From Holophagales bacterium (lineage in GTDB: Bacteria > Acidobacteriota > Thermoanaerobaculia > UBA5066): a stretch of 64,000 nt of DNA. Below, one piece after another: positions 59,490 to 64,000 of the stretch (position 1 is the first letter of the stretch; every line of letters begins with the position of its first letter). The notes beneath the pieces were generated by a model. That model did no database searches. It worked only from the letters and a program-made list of their open reading frames with translations, and was not told the origin of the DNA. The translations under genes were made by a program, and so were the position numbers. The stretch is taken from the NCBI GenBank assembly GCA_016719485.1, contig JADJZB010000023.1, positions 186,001 to 250,000 of the forward strand, read 5' to 3'.

Positions 59490-62400
59490 TCACGCCACCG
59501 CGGCGGCCTCCTCTCCGGGCTTTCCCGGCCCCGGCAGCTCCCGCTTCTTCCAGAGCAGGTAGACGGCCGGGTAGACGAGGAGCTCGAGGGCGAACGACGT
59601 GACGAGGCCGCCCACCATCGGCGCGGCGATCCGCTTCATCATGTCGGCCCCGACCCCCGTCGACCACATGATCGGCAGGAGCCCGAAGAACGCCGAGAGG
59701 ACCGTCATCGCCTTCGGCCGGATCCGCTTCACGGCGCCGTGGACGACCGCCTCTACGAGGTCGGGGAGGTTTCGGAGGAGCCCCTTCTTCTTCGCCTCGT
59801 CGTGCGCGAGGTCGAGGAAGAGGAGCATGAAGATCCCCGTCTCGGCGTCGAGGCCCATGAGGGCGATCATCCCGACCCAGACCGCGATCGACATGTTGTA
59901 GTCGAGAAGCCAGAGGTACCAGACCGCGCCGACGACCGAGAACGGGACGGCCAGGACGATGATGAGCGTCTTCGTCACCGACTTCGTGTTCGCGTACATG
60001 AGGAGAAAGATCAGGACGAGGGTGACCGGGATGACGACCTTGAGCCGCTCCCGCACCCGGACCATGTTCTCCCACTGGCCGCTCCAGACGAGGGAGTAGC
60101 CGGTCGGGACCGTCACCCGCTCCGCGACGGCGGCCTTCGCCTTCTCGACGAAGCGCCCGACGTCCTCCTTCGACGTGTCGAAGTCGACGTAGACGTAGCC
60201 CGAGAGGAGCCCGTTCTCGTTGCGGATCATCGACGGCCCGGTCACGAGGCGGATGTCGGCGAGCTGCCCGAGCGGCACCTGGGCGCCGGACATCGTCGGG
60301 ACGAGGACACGGGAGAGGCTCGAGAGGTCCTCGCGCAGCTCGCGCGGGTAGCGGACGTTGACGCTGTAGCGCGCCCGCCCCTCGACGGTCGTCGTCACCG
60401 TGTCGCCGCCGATCGCGGTCATGATCACCATGTTCGCGTCGGCGGCCGTGAGGCCGTAGCGGGCGAGCGCGTCGCGCTTCAGCTCGAAGTCGACGAAGTA
60501 GCCTCCCGCGACCCTCTCGGCGAAGGCCGAGCGCGTCGCCGGGAGCGTCTTCACCGCCGCCTCGACCTCGGCGCCGATCCGCTCGATCTCGGCGAGGTCC
60601 GAGCCGAAGACCTTCACGCCGATCGGCGTCCGGATCCCCGTCGAGAGCATGTCGATCCGCCCCTTGATCGGCATCGTCCAGGCGTTCGTCGAGCCCGGGA
60701 TCTTCAGCGCCCGGTCCATCTCGCCGATGAGCTCCTCGTACGTGATCCGGTCGCGCCAGACGTGCCGGAGGACCGCCGACAGCCAGTCCGGCGCCCACGG
60801 GGAGAACCAGCGCTCCTTCGGCCGCCACTGGTCTTCGGGCTTCAGGATGATCGTCGTCTCCATCATCGAGAGGGGCGCCGGGTCGGTCGAGGTCTCGGCG
60901 CGCCCCGCCTTGCCGAAGACCCGCTCCACCTCGGGGAACGTCGCGAGGACCCGGTCCTGCGTCTGCAGGAGCTTCGCGGCCTCCGTGACGGAGATGCCTG
61001 GGAGCGTCGTCGGCATGTAGAGGATCGTCCCCTCGTGGAGCGGCGGCATGAACTCCGACCCGAGGGAGAGGTAGACCGGCACGGTCGAGACGAGGACGAG
61101 GAGCGAGACCGCGACGACCTTCTTCGGGTGGCGGAGCACGGCCCGGCAGACCGGGTCGTAGAGCCGGAAGAGGACCTTCGAGACGGGGTGCTTCTCCTCG
61201 GCGTGGTAGGTCCCGACGGCGACCGCGTTGACGGCCTTCTCGACGAGGCGGGCGGGCAGCCGGACGAGCCGCGCCAGGGCGCTCTCCCCGCCGTGCGCGA
61301 AGCCGAACCGGAAGGGGTCCATCCGCGCGAAGAGCATCCGCATCGCCGGGTCGAGCGTGATGGCGAGGACGGCCGCGATCGCCATCGCGAAGTTCTTCGA
61401 CCAGGCGAGCGGCGTGAAGAGGCGCCCCTCCTGGTCGACGAGCGTGAAGATCGGGAGGAACGAGACGGCGATGACGAGGAGGGAGAAGAAGACCGACGGG
61501 CCGACCTCCATCAGCGCCTCGAGGCGGACGGCGTGGAAGTCCCCCTTCCGTCCCGTGTCGTTCCAGATCTGGAGCTTCTTGTAGGCGTTCTCCACCTCGA
61601 CGATCGCGCCGTCGACGAGGACGCCGATCGAGATCGCGATGCCGCCGAGCGACATGATGTTGACCGTGATCCCCATCAGGTGGAGCGGGATGAACGCGAG
61701 GAGGACCGACACCGGGATCGTCAGGATCGGGACGAGCGCGCTCGGGATGTGCCAGAGGAAGATGAGGATGACGATCGAGACGATGACGATCTCCTCGATC
61801 AGCTTCCCCTTCAGGTTGTCGATCGCCGACTCGATGAGCGTCGAGCGGTCGTAGGTCGTCACGAGCTTCACGCCGGGCGGGAGCGACGGGGCGATCTCGT
61901 CGATCCGCGCCTTGACCCGCTCGATGACGTGGAGGGCGTTCTCGCCGGTGCGCATGACGACGATGCCGCCGACGGTCTCCCCTTTCCCGTCCAGCTCGGC
62001 GAGCCCGCGGCGCAGGTCGGGCCCGAGGGCGACGCTGCCGACGTCCTTGATCGTCACCGGCGTCCCGCGCTCGTCGGTCTTCACGACGACCTTCTCGATG
62101 TCGGCCGTCCCCTTGAGGTACCCGCGCCCCCGGACCATGTACTCGCGGCCGGAGATCTCGATGAGCCGCCCCCCGACCTCGTCGTTGCTCTTCCGGAGCG
62201 CGTCCGAGACGGCCTCGAGGGAGATGCCGTACGCCGCGAGGCGGTTCGGGTCGACGGTGACCTGGTACTGCCGCGCCATCCCGCCGACGGTCGCGACCTC
62301 CGCGACGCCCGGCACCGACTGGAGCTGGTAGCGGAGGAACCAGTCCTGGTAGGAGCGGAGCGCGTCGAGGGAGGTCTGCCCCGTCTCGTCGACGAGGGCG

Positions 62401-62822
62401 TACTGGTAGACCCACCCGACGCCCGTCGCGTCGGGGCCGATCTCCGTCTTCACGCCCTGCGGCAGGCTCCCCTGGATCTTGGAGAGGTACTCGAGGACGC
62501 GCGAGCGGGCCCAGTAGAGGTCGGTCCCGTCCTCGAAGATGACGTAGACGAACGAGTAGCCGAAGTCGGAGAAGCCCCGGATCGTCTTCACCTTCGGCGC
62601 CCCGAGGAGGGCGCTGACGATCGGGTAGGTCACCTGGTCCTCGAGGATGTCGGGGCTCCGGTCCCACCTCGAGAGGACGATGACCTGGGTGTCGGAGAGG
62701 TCGGGGATCGCGTCGAGCGGGACGTTCCGGAGCGCGCGGAACGCGAGGAGGACCGCGACCGCCCAGAGGGCGAGGACGAGGAACTTGTTCTCCGCCGAGA
62801 AGCGGATGATCTTCTTGATCAC
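59490..62822 (-). CDS. cusA: Heavy-metal RND efflux pump, CusA type (Cu/Ag)
   Basis: Inner-membrane HME-RND transporter of 1110 residues that exports Cu(I)/Ag(I) through a CusBC-type channel. It starts VIKKIIRFSAENKFLVLAL, has PLDAIPDLSDTQVIVLS and 12 helices. The three methionines that bind Cu/Ag in E. coli CusA are present by context: TILYMPTTLPG (Met573), PLSMMETTIILKP (Met623) and RIDMLSTGIRTPIG (Met672). GVLVDGAIVEVENA replaces the Asp-rich helix of Zn/Co pumps. The start is GTG 62822 with GAGGGGG upstream. Without the cusB frameshift correction the same frame runs on into cusB. Confidence 0.92.
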   Translation of the reverse strand: MIKKIIRFSAENKFLVLALWAVAVLLAFRALRNVPLDAIPDLSDTQVIVLSRWDRSPDILEDQVTYPIVSALLGAPKVKTIRGFSDFGYSFVYVIFEDGTDLYWARSRVLEYLSKIQGSLPQGVKTEIGPDATGVGWVYQYALVDETGQTSLDALRSYQDWFLRYQLQSVPGVAEVATVGGMARQYQVTVDPNRLAAYGISLEAVSDALRKSNDEVGGRLIEISGREYMVRGRGYLKGTADIEKVVVKTDERGTPVTIKDVGSVALGPDLRRGLAELDGKGETVGGIVVMRTGENALHVIERVKARIDEIAPSLPPGVKLVTTYDRSTLIESAIDNLKGKLIEEIVIVSIVILIFLWHIPSALVPILTIPVSVLLAFIPLHLMGITVNIMSLGGIAISIGVLVDGAIVEVENAYKKLQIWNDTGRKGDFHAVRLEALMEVGPSVFFSLLVIAVSFLPIFTLVDQEGRLFTPLAWSKNFAMAIAAVLAITLDPAMRMLFARMDPFRFGFAHGGESALARLVRLPARLVEKAVNAVAVGTYHAEEKHPVSKVLFRLYDPVCRAVLRHPKKVVAVSLLVLVSTVPVYLSLGSEFMPPLHEGTILYMPTTLPGISVTEAAKLLQTQDRVLATFPEVERVFGKAGRAETSTDPAPLSMMETTIILKPEDQWRPKERWFSPWAPDWLSAVLRHVWRDRITYEELIGEMDRALKIPGSTNAWTMPIKGRIDMLSTGIRTPIGVKVFGSDLAEIERIGAEVEAAVKTLPATRSAFAERVAGGYFVDFELKRDALARYGLTAADANMVIMTAIGGDTVTTTVEGRARYSVNVRYPRELREDLSSLSRVLVPTMSGAQVPLGQLADIRLVTGPSMIRNENGLLSGYVYVDFDTSKEDVGRFVEKAKAAVAERVTVPTGYSLVWSGQWENMVRVRERLKVVIPVTLVLIFLLMYANTKSVTKTLIIVLAVPFSVVGAVWYLWLLDYNMSIAVWVGMIALMGLDAETGIFMLLFLDLAHDEAKKKGLLRNLPDLVEAVVHGAVKRIRPKAMTVLSAFFGLLPIMWSTGVGADMMKRIAAPMVGGLVTSFALELLVYPAVYLLWKKRELPGPGKPGEEAAAVA

Positions 62823-62832
62823 GGCCGCCCCC

Positions 62833-64000
62833 TCAGTGCTTGTGCCCGGTGTCCGGGACCGCGGGGGCGGGAGACGGCGCGGCGTGGCGCCGTCCCTCAT
62901 CCCCGCGAGGGCCGAGGCGAGGCGCGACTCGGAGTCGACGAGGAAGCTCGCCCCGAGGGCGATCTCCTCCCCTTCCGCGAGGCCCGAGAGGATCTCCCAC
63001 GCCCCGCCCCCCTGCTCGCCGACCTTCACCTCCCGCGGCTCGAGGACCCCTTCCCCCTTCGCGACGAAGACGACCTTCCGCGTCCCGCTGTCGAGGACGG
63101 CGTCGTCCGGCACCTTCAGCGCCGTCCGCGGCGCGCTCTCGAGGACGACGTCCGCGAACATCTCGGGCTTGAGCTCCTCGCGGGGTTCGCGAACTCGAGG
63201 CGCACCTTCGCCGTCCGGGTCTTCTCGTCGAGCGACGGGTAGATGTAGGTGACCTTCCCCGTCCAGCTCTGCCCCGGGCGGTAGGCGAGCGTCATCCGTC
63301 CCGTCTGCCCCACCTTCACGCGCGGCAGCTCCGACTCGTAGACGTCGGCGAGGACCCAGACGGACGAGAGGTCGACGATGTCGAAGAGCGTGTCGGCCGG
63401 CATCACCTTCATTCCGTGAAACGCGGTCCGCGCCGTCACGTAGCCGGAGGTGGGCGCGTAGATCGGGAAGCTCCGGAGCGGCTCGCCGCGCGCCTCGAGG
63501 GCCGCGATGTCCTTCTGCGCCACGTCCCAGAGACGGAGGCGCTGGCGGGTCGCGTCGAGGAGGCGTTCGGCCCCCTCGCGCGCCGTGGCGTCGGCCGACG
63601 GCCCGAGGGCGCGGACGGCCCGGAGGGCGAGGAGGAGCTCCTGCTGGGTGGCGAAGAGCTCGGGGCTGTAGACGTGGGCGAGGACCTCGCCCTTCCGGAC
63701 GAACTTCCCCGTGAAGTCGGCGGTGACGTGCTCGACGTAGGCCTCGAACCGGGTGTGGACGTGGTGGACCCGCCGCTCGTCGTAGGCGACGCGGCCGACC
63801 GTCCGGATCCCGGTCCCGAAGGTCCCCCGCTCGACCTTCGCCGTCTTCAGCGAGAGGAGCTGGCGCTTGCGGGCGTCGATCGTCACGGTCGCGAAGCCGG
63901 GAACGCCCGCCTCGCCCGCGCCGCCCCCCGACGCCTCCTCCTCCTTCTTCACGAGGTCCATGCCGCAGATCGGGCAGCTCTCCTTGCGGTCCTTCACGAT
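62833..64000 (-). pseudogene. cusB: CusB-type membrane fusion protein, partial, with two apparent frameshifts
   Basis: Periplasmic adaptor of the CusA pump; its N-terminus is beyond the right edge. The first visible residues KESCPICGMDLV are the end of a heavy-metal-binding domain. The barrel-sandwich and helical hairpin follow (HTRFEAYVEHVTADFTGKFV, ELFATQQELLLAL, SGYVTARTAFHGMKV). The frame breaks after VRLEFANP (near 63183) and resumes as REELKPEMFADVVLE, explained by one C missing in a C run. A second break near 62895-62905 restores the frame ending PAPAVPDTGHKH and stop at 62833. Both breaks are single-base losses in G/C runs. Confidence 0.75.

Noticed and set aside
59490..63161. CusB-CusA natural fusion protein
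   Set aside because: The frame joins only because cusB has lost bases. The alternative frame gives a credible cusB ending (GHKH, stop at 62833) followed by a ribosome binding site and GTG for cusA.

Overview
This 64 kb window is chromosomal, very GC-rich and densely coded. Nothing in it looks like an rRNA, tRNA, CRISPR array, insertion sequence or prophage. Several families that are typical of Acidobacteriota occur together: a TIGR03436-type VWFA-related secreted protein, a GWxTD-domain protein, a PATAN (DUF4388) protein, paired type IV pilin-like proteins, and large secreted beta-propeller proteins with repeated C-terminal beta domains. With the high GC content this suggests an Acidobacteriota bacterium, possibly class Thermoanaerobaculia. 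That is inference from gene content; no rRNA marker is present.

Layout. 1-2995 (minus): murF, purE, purK (purK runs off the left edge). 3023-11665: heme synthesis (hemE, then hemN-hemH-hemG as one overlapping unit followed by an M1 peptidase), interrupted by a minus-strand EAL/CBS/degenerate-GGDEF gene. 11676-18304: a TPR/alpha-beta-hydrolase secreted protein, a DEAD-box helicase, an Asp-nucleophile hydrolase, rho and the radical SAM gene amrS. 18372-24217: a TP-repeat secreted propeller, a secreted 5'-nucleotidase, and nth-tdk. 24218-24578 is a low-GC gene-free island with direct repeats and hairpins. 24579-32931: methylmalonyl-CoA mutase large subunit, PATAN/HDOD protein, VWFA protein, GWxTD protein, a transglutaminase-like TPR lipoprotein and an SRPBCC protein. 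33032-39262: argS-GNAT, an MCP-CheW pair and an ECF sigma/anti-sigma pair.

39368-53111 is the energy-conservation block, all on the minus strand: a MidA/NDUFAF7-type methyltransferase, then nuoABCDHIJKLMN without nuoEFG, then atpZ-atpI-atpB-atpE of the F0 sector. Spacing is mostly zero to a few bases, so complex I and part of F0 look like one operon of about 12.5 kb. A good sigma-70-type promoter sits just upstream of nuoA. The c subunit carries Gln, Glu-Ser and Tyr where sodium-binding c rings do. The MidA homolog lies beside the NuoD whose mitochondrial counterpart is the known substrate of that enzyme family.

53181-64000: a small archease-like protein, two tandem pilin-like proteins, a PGM1-type ATP-grasp ligase, a frameshifted secreted propeller protein, and a Cu/Ag RND efflux pair (cusA, and cusB running off the right edge). 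cusB and the propeller gene contain several apparent single-base losses in G or C runs, which may be sequencing error.

A recurring sequence feature is a TANNNT hexamer ending 6-9 bases before the start codon, with no ribosome binding site (hemE, murF, hemN, the helicase, amrS, the TP-repeat propeller, nth, the mutase, the SRPBCC gene, the ATP-grasp gene). This suggests that leaderless transcription is common in this organism, and I used it to choose several start codons.
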